Assembly (NCBI GenBank): GCA_034698045.1
Contig: JAQGAU010000555.1
Span: 1-26,357, forward strand
DNA: 26,357 bases
Direction: 5' to 3'
From: Paramacrobiotus richtersi
Lineage: Eukaryota; Tardigrada; Eutardigrada; Parachela; Macrobiotidae
Translations under genes and position numbers: made by a program
In this document: piece by piece, positions 1 to 10,543 of the stretch
How the letters are laid out: every line of letters starts with the position of its first letter
Position numbering within the stretch: the first letter of the stretch is position 1
The notes under the pieces: model-generated
Told to the model about the DNA's origin: nothing
The model's database searches: none
The model's input: only the letters and a program-made list of their open reading frames with translations

Positions 1-3000
1 TAAGGCAGATGCCAAACCCGGATGTAGTATGCGGTAGGGCACACTTTCGCGCGAGTTGGTCGGGCGGCTACAGTAAATCTCAGCAATACCGACAATTTGG
101 AAAGATTCGGGTCAATTTCATTTACCTTATGAGACTTTCCCGCTTTCACCAAGTCCTCAATATCGAACGGCTGCAATTCGCGGTTCTGCAGTTCGCCATG
201 GTTGATTGCTTTGGCTCGTCCGAAAAATCCACACGTCTATCAACAAAATCACCAATTTCAGAACCATCACCGAGGAAAATGCAAATCCATATATATAATA
301 AGACATAATATTTCCATATTAATAAGAAATATTCAATTATTAATCATATTATAACTAATTACATAGCATAATATATAGAATTTTTAAATAACAGAATTAT
401 TGAACACAATTATTATTAAAATTATTATTTATTAAAATATACAGAATCATTAAATAATAAAATTATTGAATAGAATTATTAAAAAATCGAATATTAAATT
501 ATTAATCATATGCCCACTTACATAGCATAATATATAGAAAACAAAACCAAAGCGATAATCGGTAAATTTAATTTCGTATATATTCACACAACGGATTCTC
601 ACCTTCCCGTCCAGCGGATCATCGAATGGATCATCGAGCTGCATCGCATTCAAGTCCAGGACCATTTCTGCTTTGTTATTGTCCAAGAGGCGGGCGCAGT
701 TTTCGTTCTTATTCCCATGCTGCGAGACGTACTCATGGATGCAGTACTACGAACGGTTACGATTAAAGAATCATTTTTTTTCAATTTTTTTAAAAAAAAT
801 CTTGTACCTGTTCCCGACTTCCAAGAATAGTCATCCTGTAAGAACATAAATGCGTTTCAAATCGCCAGCTCCTAATCAGACTGTTGTAAAAAAATATTTC
901 TAAATCTTTCAGACCGTTTTAACAAATATTATACCATACAAGATGTTATCAAAAATATTTAGATTTCTAAACTATTTATTTTACGAATAGTATACGATCA
1001 TATATAAAATGTCACTAGAAGAACAGTATGTACGAATAACATGCATGCATGCTCGTATCAAACGTTTGAAAGAAAATCGGTTTGTTAGAGTATCGGTTCG
1101 GTAGAGTAATTAATACAAAATAATTACAATAATAAATTATAAAAATTATATTAAATAAATAATAATGAATTTATTTGTTCAACAATTTTTTCCTTATTTT
1201 TTTACACACGAATACGATTTTTTGTCTAATCTTACCTAACATATTGATAACATGTTTTCCGCAGTTCCCGGATCAGTTGAGCAATTTGTTTGTGGGTACG
1301 GGTGCAGAAATAAATTTGCGGGACCTGGCTACTGCACAAGAAAAGACCCCTTATTGTTTAACTGTATAATGAATAAAAAAATGCATGTTGTCTAACCTCT
1401 CATCAGCGGCTCGCTGCGCCGCTTCGTCTCCGTTAATCATCCGCATTTTGGCTTCATAGGCATTGAAATCCACGGTTTCCGCGTCGAACAGCTCATTATC
1501 TATGGTCATTTCTCCGGCGCAGCTGCTGTGCATGCTGCTGCATCCTGCGGACGATCCACCGCAGGATCCCTATGGTAGAAATGAAATCAACTTGGCTCAG
1601 TATTATTACTTGATTTATTACTTTATGATTTGTGTTTACGATACGGTTTTTTTGATTATTCTTGTACTGTCAGTGTTTATATTCAAATATTTATTTATAT
1701 TCAAATATCTATATAATATTAATTCCCTGTTTTGCATTGTTTTGTTTGATGCGGTTGGTTCAATTAATTTAAACTATTTATTTAGTTTTTTTATTTCATT
1801 TTTATTATTACTAGTCCACAATCCTTTGTCTTTTATTTATGGTGCGATTTTTTTGCATTATTTTTGTCCTTTCAGTGTTCTGTATTCAAATATTTCTGTA
1901 ACAATTTTTTCCTTTTTGTGTTTAATTCGGTCGATTCGACGTATTTAATTTTTTTTACAATTCGGTGTTTGATTATTATTAACTTTTTCAGCATGCTAAT
2001 TTTTTTTACACTTTTATAAATGTTACTGAAAAGCAAACTGTAACAAAACTGAGAAGAACTGAAGAACTATACAGCAAAATATAGCTTTTTCACCGACCTG
2101 GTCCATGTCATAAGAGAAAGCTCGGGTCGGTGGATTTCTGTGGTTTCCAGGCCGATTGACCGTGGTGTTGACGTTGGCCGACCGCACAGACGCCGGTTTA
2201 TAAGCCAGGGCCTTCGCCTGCGTCTCTACACATAACAATCAATTTTTTTGGAAATACGGAATTTTTAAAATCACTGGATCATCCCAACCGCATTCTGCTA
2301 CAATAAAACATTTTTATTTTGTATAATCAATTTTAACTAATAATCGTTATTTTATTCTTCTCGATTTTGTGTAATTCTATATAAATAAATAAATAAAAAA
2401 CAAATATACAAGTACCCGATAAAATATATTTCCATAAATAAATAAAATAGGGCAGTAAATAATAGTATGCATAAACAAAATAATTTAAACTCATAATCGT
2501 TATTTTATTCTTCTCGATTTTCTTTTAATCTTCCGTATATAAATAAAAAACAAATATATCAGTAACCGATACAATATATTTCTACAAATTAGTAAATGAA
2601 AGTATGCATAAACAAAATGATTTTAATTATTAATCGTTATTTTATTCTTCTCGATGTTGTTTTATTCTTCTGCATAAATAAATAAAAAAACAAATAAATA
2701 AATAAGTAATGGATAAAATATATTTCTATAAATAAATAAAATATGGTACATAGTAATAAATGTCTGCATAAATTAAACATAAAAAGTAAAACGTGTGAAA
2801 AATGTCACAGACAATTTACCTTTGATTGACAGTTGTCTCTGATAAGCCAAACTGGAGCACAGCAGCGCCAGACTCTTTCCACTGCCAGTGGGACTCTCCA
2901 GCAGACCGTTCTCCTTATTTTTCAAACAGCGAAGTACCTGTAAAACGATTTCGCCTATCACCAATGTAAAAACGATGGTTTTTAACTACAACAAAAAATT

Positions 3001-4333
3001 TTATTCGTACTGTTTTACGCATGACTGCTTCAAATTTTAATAATACAATCGACAGTCGAAAACGAAAACAGAATTTCAGTAACTGAATTGATGCAAAAAC
3101 AATGTGAATTCACGTGCTACAATACAGAATAATGATACAATGTCCTACGACTTGGTTGCAGTCACTTCTGCATTCTACCTCAATCGCCACTCTTCTACGA
3201 TTTTCCCTTTCATGTAATTTGCTTGTTTGGCCGTCAAGCTGCACCTTGACTTTCTAACCATAAATACATCCAAAAAAATATTTTTAGTATTAAATTAATA
3301 AATTAGAAATCAAACAGAAAAATACTACCTGGAAAAAGTCAGAGCGGTGCAAAAGTTACAAATTTCACCAGGATTTGGTCAAAAATGAAAAATCTCTAAT
3401 AAAGCACTATAAACCCTTGATTTATATCGGCAAAATTGTGTCAAGAAAACCTGATTCCGATCAGTTACTTTTGAATCAGTTTTATTTTTCCGTGCGCAAC
3501 GTATGCAATAGAGATTATTAAAAACTGATTATGAAGAAAGGCAGAATCTACTGTCACGTTTCTTTACTTTTTGTAGCGAACTACTTAACAAAAATCACGC
3601 AACTTTCATCTGTATGACGGCGAAATTATTGTAAAATTTATTTACGTGCGTTGTATCAATGAAAATCAGCATTAATCAAGCCATAATTTTCTATTAATTT
3701 TTTAAAGCTACAGTTGTCAGGTTGAGGAATTGTCTTTACATAAATTTCTACACAATTCCGTAATAATTAATAATATAATTTTTTACCAAAAATGAAAAAT
3801 TCGATCCAAGATATCGTGCTTACCTTATCCATCAGGCCAATCTGCGATCCATACGGTTTATGGGGGAACTTCACCTCGGTCCCCGCGATAAACTGACACC
3901 AGACATCCTTCGGTGGTTCGTACACCACCGCGGGTTTCGGACTGCTCTCCACTTTCGGTCGAATCCGACGGGCCGGTCCGCTCCCCCTCATGACCCTCCC
4001 GGGTTGCGATATCACCGGCCCCTCATCCTCCTCCATCGCCTCCAACGCTTTCGCCACTTCCTCGCTCCACACCGTTCTGGCTTTCGGGACATGGTCGGGT
4101 AGATCCTCCTCGTCATCCAGTTCGATGACGGGGTAGGCGGGTTTGTGAGGGGGACGGACGTTCTCTGGGGGCTCGTTGGGGTGCGAGGGGGGAGCGCCCC
4201 AGAGTCGGGGGCGACGGGGTTCTTCGCTGGGCGGAGGGCTCCGGGACGTGGGGGTGCTGTGGCGGTTGGTGAACAGCTGGCCGTTGTAGGGGGAGGAGTT
4301 GGTCGGACGTTTGGTCGGGTGCCAGCCGGACAT
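1..4333 (-). CDS. BRIP1: FANCJ/BRIP1-type DNA helicase, N-terminal half (8 exons, continues beyond left edge)
   Basis: 5'-3' superfamily 2 helicase with an Fe-S cluster, known for interstrand crosslink repair and G-quadruplex unwinding in the nucleus. Minus-strand exons: 4333-3824, 2937-2820, 2225-2098, 1569-1397, 1331-1236, 835-808, 746-603 and 236-126. All have GT-AG borders and matching phases, giving 436 codons. Residues 1-145 are a proline-rich extension. The Q motif follows ([10 protein letters not shown]164), then Walker A (SPTGSGKS, K191), motif Ia ([17 protein letters not shown], about 316-332) and Fe-S cysteines C353, C368 and C401. The Q-to-K spacing (27) and first Cys-Cys spacing (15) equal those of human FANCJ. 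The fourth Fe-S cysteine and motifs II-VI are not seen. After 126 the next exon is unclear: 67-1 fits in phase but does not resemble the family, and reading on unspliced stays open. The start is the first ATG of a GC-rich exon. The family call is very secure; orthology to BRIP1 rather than RTEL1 rests on the motif Ia and Fe-S text. Confidence 0.9.
2330..2790. repeat. AT-rich tandem repeat, about three copies of a 137-153 bp unit
   Basis: Inside FANCJ intron 2 the phrase aatcgttattttattcttct recurs at 2342, 2495 and 2632. Each copy is followed by runs of ataaataaat, then ataaaatatatttc or a close variant, then a tatgcataaa-like segment. Copies differ by substitutions and small indels, so the array is not a fresh duplication. 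It accounts for most of the unusually long intron 2821-2225. Confidence 0.75.
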
Positions 4334-6180
4334 TTTCAGACCGTTGGGGGAACGGGAAGGGGAATGTAGACGATGGTGATTCGATCAGTTTTGGAGTATT
4401 TTATCAGCACGTAACAGAAAAAGTATTAGCAGACACATTTACACTACGTAGCAGATGAATGAAGGCAAGGGAACAACCCATCATATCCTAAATTCATGGT
4501 TTTCTAGCAAAAATAACAACAAATTCCTCACATTTACTATCTGAAGCAGCTTTTGTGAATGAGCAGCGCGGATTGTAGGCCAGCGAGCCCACCAAAATCG
4601 AAATCGCCAGGCCAAATTCCGCAACCCTCAGGGCGGGCGCCCCATGCTCAACCTTTTATAAACTGAATTCTTCCTCCAGGGGGCGGCTTAGTAACACGAA
4701 CAAGTTTAAACATGTTTACCCGACTTTACCACCGGCCTCTTGGTTGTAATATCGTTATCACGCCAACTATCCGTTTTGGCTGAAGGGCGGTTGCCCGGAT
4801 GTCTGAATTGGCGCGTGCTATAGTTTGCTGTACTAGATATCCAGCTGTAACGGTAGCGCTGCATTACCCTGTAAGTTACGTTACGTACGTTACGTACTGA
4901 GTGGATCGCGATGGATTACAGTACTGCTAAGCTCATATTTCGCTAAGCGGAAGTTTTAGAACATTCTGGTTAGACTTTTAGGACAAAACATTCCAACAAA
5001 CGAAAAATTTAAAGACGTTTGACGCGACCTAAGAAAATTTTTATTATCACGGTTATCAGATCATGTATGATGATTATGTTAGGATGTTTCGCGGTACGTT
5101 TTCTGTATTTTTCCCGTAAATTTGTGAAGATTCGGCTGCGTTGTGATTGGTCAAGTATACGTGGAAGCAGCACTTTATGGTATCTTCTGCGATTTGGAAC
5201 TCCTTTTTTTGCACTTCAATTGATCAGTGCTTGTGTTTCAGATCAGTGTTTCAAAGACCACTGGAGACTTTGTTGGCTTATGCCCAACAAAACGGAACCA
5301 AGCAGAAGTTTGTGGCGCTAAATGAACGAAGGGTTCAGTGCACTGAAGCTTGTTCTTGTCAAGAAATGAAATGAAACAGTCTAAATCTACATGAAATAAA
5401 ATAAAGAGATATTCCTTGAGATCGCGAACATCAAGATTCGTATACATTTTTATAGTGTTTCGCCAAACGAAAAAATTGGGCCTAAATTTTCTCGTGGGGC
5501 GGAACTCCAGAAGAAGCTGAAAATCCTTACTAAATAAGTGTGTTGCATTCGTTTCTGCTTCTTTGCGGTTCTGGCTGAATGTGAAATTAGAAACCAACGT
5601 GTGGTTGCGTCACACGTGTTGTTGGGTACAGAAAGTCGTACAGATTACGCTCAGTACGTATCGTGTATAGTGTGTATACTCATCGCAGCTTAAGCATTTA
5701 AAGTCGATTTCTGGCTCGGCATTCGATTGCTTACACACTGGTGCCGCGTACACTCTTTATTAACCCACCATGACTTTACCGTTTGCGGTTCAGAGTTCAA
5801 ACAGCGGGTTTGTTTGCGTTCATTTTGATTTGTCATTCTGTCGAATGAGCGGCTCCTGCTAACAGTTTAAATTACAAGTTAACGGCGCATTTCAAAACAA
5901 AAACGTTTCAAAATTTACTGATAAAAAGTCACAAGCGAAAAGAAGCTTGTTTGTCTTGGAAGTTTTCGAGCGTTGATTTCTTGTTATTCTGTTTTATTTA
6001 CGCAAGATCCCTGTTTGGATCTTCCTTGCATCCTGCTCCCAATCGATCGACCGTGGACCTGGTTCTTTTTTGCACATTGGCATTTTGAACGCGAATCACA
6101 CTTCACAGCAGTTTCCGTGAGAGGTTCCCGATCGTGTTTCGGGACCAGCTGTTCTCAAAGAGAACTCTTTGTCTGTGAAA
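4334..6180. promoter_or_regulatory. Divergent promoter region between FANCJ and SUMO
   Basis: About 1.85 kb separates the two head-to-head start codons and holds no supported gene. Visible elements are an inverted CCAAT box (gattggtca, around 5144-5152), a doubled nonamer gttacgtac near 4880-4897 containing TACGTA palindromes, and an imperfect inverted repeat at 6123-6145 (ggttcccga...ttcgggacc) in what is probably the SUMO leader. No TATA box stands out near either start, which suits broadly expressed genes. Untranslated first exons for either gene may lie here but cannot be placed by eye. Confidence 0.5.
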
Positions 6181-7827
6181 ATGTCGGATAGCGACGAGCC
6201 CAACGCACCAGACACCAAGCCCGACACCAGTGCACAGGGAGATGGAAATGCCAAAGCGGAAGACGAATACATCAAGCTACGGTAATTTTATGTTTCCTTT
6301 GTTGAGCTAGTTTTTTTTGTAAATTAATACACATTTTTATGCATTTTTATTTTAGGTTAGTTATGCATTTTTGTTGTATTTATTTATTTTTAATTATTTA
6401 TTCATTTTTATCAATTTTTGACTAGCGTTTTGCACGGGTTCTTGCAGTGTTGTGGGGCAGGATAACAATGAAGTGCATTTTCGCGTCAAATCCTCGACGG
6501 CCATGGGGAAACTGAAGAAGAGCTATGCTGATCGGATGGGAGTTGCCATTGCTGCGCTTCGATTCCTTTTCGATGGTATGGGTCTACTTTTTCATTGTAG
6601 CTATGTGGCAGTACTTCTATTCTTTTCTCTCGTTTTTCGTGTAAAATATTGCGAAAAGTTCGTTATTTTTGTCATCATTTGCACGCAAAACTACAGACTG
6701 AAATGCAATAATCGGAATTAATTTCTGAATTGTTTTTGTAGATAAAAATTCCTGAAATCGGTGAAAAAATTAAGCCGGACTTGATACTTCTTTATAATTG
6801 GAATTTTTGATGATTATATCATTTATCAAAATTATTACAAATTTAACAAACACAAAAATTAGAAAGTGGAACGAGTAATGTGTGAGAAATTAATTTTTAA
6901 TGAATTATTTATAACTCTACACCGAAAACAGTTTCTCCTTTTCTGTGGTCTATGAAATTAAATGAACTGGAGTACAATTGAAAAATTAAGTGTAATTCTG
7001 AGCAAGGTGAAAATTAAGTCTCGTTTTCGGTGGGAAAACTCTTTCTATTCAGAACGTCTCTCAACGGTTATTGTTGATTAAATTTGTAAAAACCTGATCC
7101 CTTTTTTTACAGAAATGTTATGATAGGATTATTTCTGGACCCGAATGAGCTTTTTTTGTCCATTATAAAATGGCGATAAAATGTAGTCTTCTCCAACAGT
7201 CTAGTCAATATATATTAGCATTTAATCATCATTCAAAAACAAATTATTTCTAATAATTATTCGACAATTTTCAGCCGCACTATTCCGCGTTCGTTAGTTT
7301 TTGCATGGAATATATGTACTTTCAGGGCGTCGGCTGGAAGACCAGGAAACCCCTCGGAGCTTGGATATGGAAAATGACGATGTAAGAAAAACGCTGTAAA
7401 AACAGTGAAAATCGATAACGCGCTTAAAATCTTGTCAGTTTGATTGTTTGTTTTAAATGATGATTCCGTCTGCGTTTAATTGTAACAACATCCGTTCATA
7501 CAAAGTAATAAATCTTACAAAAATTTCTTTCAACGCGAATAAACATTCTGCACACGTACTTTATTATTTACGTTGTTTTAATTGCTTTAATCGTTGTTTA
7601 TAATTAATATTTTATTATTTTTCGTTTTTTCGTATCCTTTTATTTTTGAACTGTTTTTTATTTACGTGTGTGTGTTATATTTTATTTACGCGTTATCAGC
7701 TTGTCAGATGCAGAATGTATAATAAATTATATGCAGCAGAAAATCTTTTTTTTCCGTTAAAAATATGACTGTTTTCCAGGTGATTGAAGTCTATCAAGAG
7801 CAAGTGGGCGGTTCTACGTCCATGTGA
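6181..7827 (+). CDS. SUMO: Small ubiquitin-related modifier SUMO, complete, 4 exons
   Basis: SUMO is conjugated through its C-terminal diglycine to lysines of mainly nuclear proteins by the E1 SAE1/UBA2 and the E2 UBC9. Exons: 6181-6281, 6448-6575, 7326-7381 and 7780-7827; phases join cleanly to 110 residues, the normal family length. Residues 1-28 form an acidic flexible tail starting MSDSDEPNAP. The ubiquitin-like fold follows, with IKLRVVGQDNNEVHFRVK, the helix KLKKSYADRMGV, then LRFLFDGRRL and the hallmark DVIEVYQEQVGG. Four residues (STSM) after the diglycine (105-106) must be removed by a SENP/Ulp protease before use. No clear consensus site for poly-SUMO chains (hydrophobic-K-x-E) is seen in the tail; AKAE is the nearest. 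The start is the first ATG and matches the MSD start of relatives. Confidence 0.97.
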
Positions 7828-9074
7828 AGACAGACCCGCACTGGCTTCTTCACTGTACGTTCACCTCGGCAGTTTCTCAGGATCGCGTTCCATTGGGTTT
7901 TTAGCTGCTTCTTTGATATTCATTTTGATCCAAGTTTTTCGATGGTTTTTTCAGTTTTTCTTCTTCTGATTTTCTGTAAGTGACTGTAGCGAATTTGGTT
8001 AATTCGAAGTGCTTCGTTGTTTTTTTTCGCTGGTCGACCGCCACGAGGTCCGGATGGTGGTTAAACGACAGATGTGAAGTTGAGCACAGAAAGCAGTAAA
8101 CCGCGGAAAACTGATTTTCTGTCCGAATTTTTCATTAGTATATAATTTATTCGCATGGAGCAGCTGTTTTTAAGGAATATCAAGAACAGTTTCATTTGAT
8201 CCATTTTGAAGAGATACGCAATACGACACTCCTAAAAAAATACGTATAATTCTGTAAATGGAAAAAAGATAATAAAATTGTAAATACAGGCAACTGTAAA
8301 GAAGGCAACAATTAAAGATATGCTTAAAAAAATACATAAAGTAAAAGGTGTTTATTGCTGCGCCATAGTATGACATGCGTACACACGCAAATCATCACAA
8401 AAACAAAATCAAGTTCAACAAAATAAAGTAAAATGCAAGTCGAAAACAGTTTAAAAATTGAAAAAATAATGAATAATTTTAAAAACGCAGAAAAACAGAG
8501 TGTAATGAGTAGACTATGGTGGATGAAAAAGTGCATCTGGTATTTGGAAATTGGGCACATTTGAGAATGGAAATTCGTAACCCTTCGATCATCGGCCACT
8601 GCTTTTGTATGCTCCACTGTTTTTGATGCAGTGGGTTTGTTTGTATTTGTTTACTGCTCGACGCTGACGTAACAGTAACGTTCAGAAACACAGCCGTAAC
8701 AAACAACAGATGCATATACTCCGTATTCGTTTAATGGATTACTTCATCCATAGAGTAATTAACTCGTCTACAATTCCCTAGGAAGCATTTAACCACCTCT
8801 TTGGGCAGAGACTACTATGAATAGGTCTAAAAGTCAAACTGTACTGTATTGCGTGCAACATCACTCTGACGACCGCACAGGAGCCGTTTACAGGCCCCAG
8901 GACTCAGTCTGACCTGTAAAATCCATAAAATACCATCTAGGATTGGCCCGGTCCGTAATCTGCGTGCTGCGCGGGCGTTAAAGCGTAACAGCACAGGGAA
9001 CACCTTTCTACTCGACACTTTCCGCCATCGTAATTAATCCGCTTGGGTTGTTCCCTTTTCCGGTTGCACATTCA
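7828..9074. other. SUMO 3' region and intergenic DNA
   Basis: An AATAAA at 8271-8276 is the best candidate polyadenylation signal for SUMO, about 445 nt after its stop. The remainder to the TATA box at 9075 holds short open frames on both strands without recognisable protein. The stretch 8827-9018 is somewhat GC-richer than its surroundings but shows no supported gene. Confidence 0.4.
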
Positions 9075-9080
9075 TATAAG
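9075..9080 (+). promoter_or_regulatory. TATA box of the small secreted-protein gene
   Basis: TATAAG within cattcatataagatac lies 57 nt before the ATG at 9132. A start of transcription about 30 nt downstream, near 9105, would leave a leader of only about 25 nt. A focused TATA promoter suits a strongly regulated, tissue-restricted gene. Confidence 0.55.
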
Positions 9081-9131
9081 ATACACGCTAGCCGCATTTT
9101 GCATTTAATCGTCACATACGCAGTTTTCAAG

Positions 9132-10424
9132 ATGTATTCTCTTACTGTACTTGCAGCGGTGACCTTTGGTTGTGTGGTTGTTGGGTTACGAGCACAAGAT
9201 GCGGATTACCCGGATTCGCGAGATATGTGGCAGAATGTCGAGGCGATGAGCAGGACGCAAAGGGATATCGGCGCCATTGCGGCGCCGGACCCGGCTGAAG
9301 ATGGCTGGTCCAGTTCCGATGGAGTGGAGGTTTATGTTGCGCGGCCACGACTTATGGCCAGACAAGCGAGCCGATCGAAGGTATGGTAGTTGTTTCGATA
9401 TACCTATTCTGGATCCTTTAATTTCTTCCTTTTGTGAAACCATTCATTGCATGTTGTGTATATTTAGTATTTACGAATACACCGCATGTGATTGTGACAA
9501 TTTCATAGCACGATATTGCCTGAATGTGTACGATACATGAACTTACACATCCTTGGCAAAGTTGCTACATTCAAAATTTGGGTAAGCCACAGTGAAAATT
9601 ACGAAAACTACGGTTAAACTGAGAAAGAATCACGTACATTCGCCGGACGGCTGATTAGTACTGGTGCAGTGCAGTAACGCACTGGAATTTGGTCAAATTC
9701 GAAGGGTCAGATCCAGAGTCGAAAGAAGCTTACAAACAAGAAACCGTCCAGTTGTGCGAGAAATTTTCAATCACCTTTCTGTGATGAGCAGTCCTGGTAG
9801 TCCACCCGAAATCTAAAGGTAGTCGTTTACTGTTTTGGAATTCGCGTGTATATTGCAAAGCGTCATGGACCGACGTAGACTGTTTCGATGAGGAAATTTA
9901 CGTCCGGTCCATATGTTGTTGCGGCGCCCATTTCGCGCCCTGACAAACAAGTCTTGTTCTTTATGAGAAAAACAATATGTCTGTATTTTGGACTTTCATC
10001 CGTTACGCCCACCCATATCAAAATTACATAGCAGTTGAGAAAATCCTTATAGATATTGACAAATGAATAGACCAAAGAAGTTTTCGTACTTATTGTGATT
10101 CATACTCGTTTGGAGGCAGACTCTGTTGTCCCATTATCCATTAGATTATGACATCATTCCCCAGATACTAAAGCTTAAACATGCTACAAATGTGTATTTT
10201 ACGCACCTGAAAGTCTAAATGTCGGGCTGAGATCGTGCCCGTGTATGTACATGTTTTCACGGTTATATCAGTGGCAAAATTAACTATCAGTACTGTTTTC
10301 GCAGCGTTTCTTCTCCATTGCCTCCCCGACCGATCGTTACCGCTCACGCTATTTCCGGTCTACACCGAAGCCGCCGAAAGGTCCGTACAACCAGATGGCT
10401 CTCCTTACTGCAATGGCGGATTAA
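9132..10424 (+). CDS. Small secreted protein, possibly a peptide precursor (2 exons)
   Basis: Family not recognised. Exon 1 is 9132-9380; the intron begins GTATGG directly after an AAG codon. Exon 2, 10305-10424, follows the acceptor ttttcgcag and joins in phase 0, giving 122 residues. Residues 1-21 (MYSLTVLAAVTFGCVVVGLRA) are a clear signal peptide. The next 62 residues are polar and acidic, ending ARPRLMARQASRSK. The splice creates SK-R, so a dibasic KR lies across the junction, followed by FFSIASPTDRYRSRYFRS and a C-terminal part ending NQMALLTAMAD. There are no cysteines after the signal peptide. A TATA box 57 nt upstream and AATAAA 114 nt after the stop support the gene ends. Peptide-hormone precursor is an inference; cuticular or other short secreted proteins remain possible. 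Reading on past the donor ends after KVW. Confidence 0.5.
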
Positions 10425-10537
10425 ATAGTGTTGTCGTCGATACCAGTTGTTGAGTGTATATAGCTAGGACATACAGTAGAATTGTGCGTTTTTGGGTTAG
10501 CCATCGCTGAATGTATTTTGAATGCTGCAGAACCGTG

Positions 10538-10543
10538 AATAAA
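10538..10543 (+). terminator. Polyadenylation signal AATAAA
   Basis: Canonical AATAAA 114 nt after the proposed stop of the small secreted-protein gene, on the same strand, in the position expected for its 3' end. Confidence 0.55.

Noticed and set aside
1463-1948. 161-codon plus-strand open frame rich in Phe, Leu and Ile
   Set aside because: Its first part lies antisense to FANCJ exon 4 and the rest is T-rich intron; the hydrophobic text is what T-rich DNA gives by chance.
3860-4369. Plus-strand frames opposite FANCJ exon 1
   Set aside because: They are shadows of the GC-rich, proline-rich first exon on the minus strand, which carries the conserved helicase Q motif.
5238-5597. 119-codon minus-strand open frame in the FANCJ-SUMO interval
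   Set aside because: No recognisable domain, no splice partners and no supporting start or polyadenylation context.
8827-9018. 63-codon minus-strand frame in GC-richer DNA with an internal acceptor-like site
   Set aside because: It lies just upstream of the TATA box at 9075, has no family resemblance and no clear exon partner; more likely promoter sequence.
9132-10424. Resemblance of ARPRL to pyrokinin or neuropeptide F endings
   Set aside because: The required amidation glycine after the motif is absent (ARPRLMARQ), so neither peptide family is supported.
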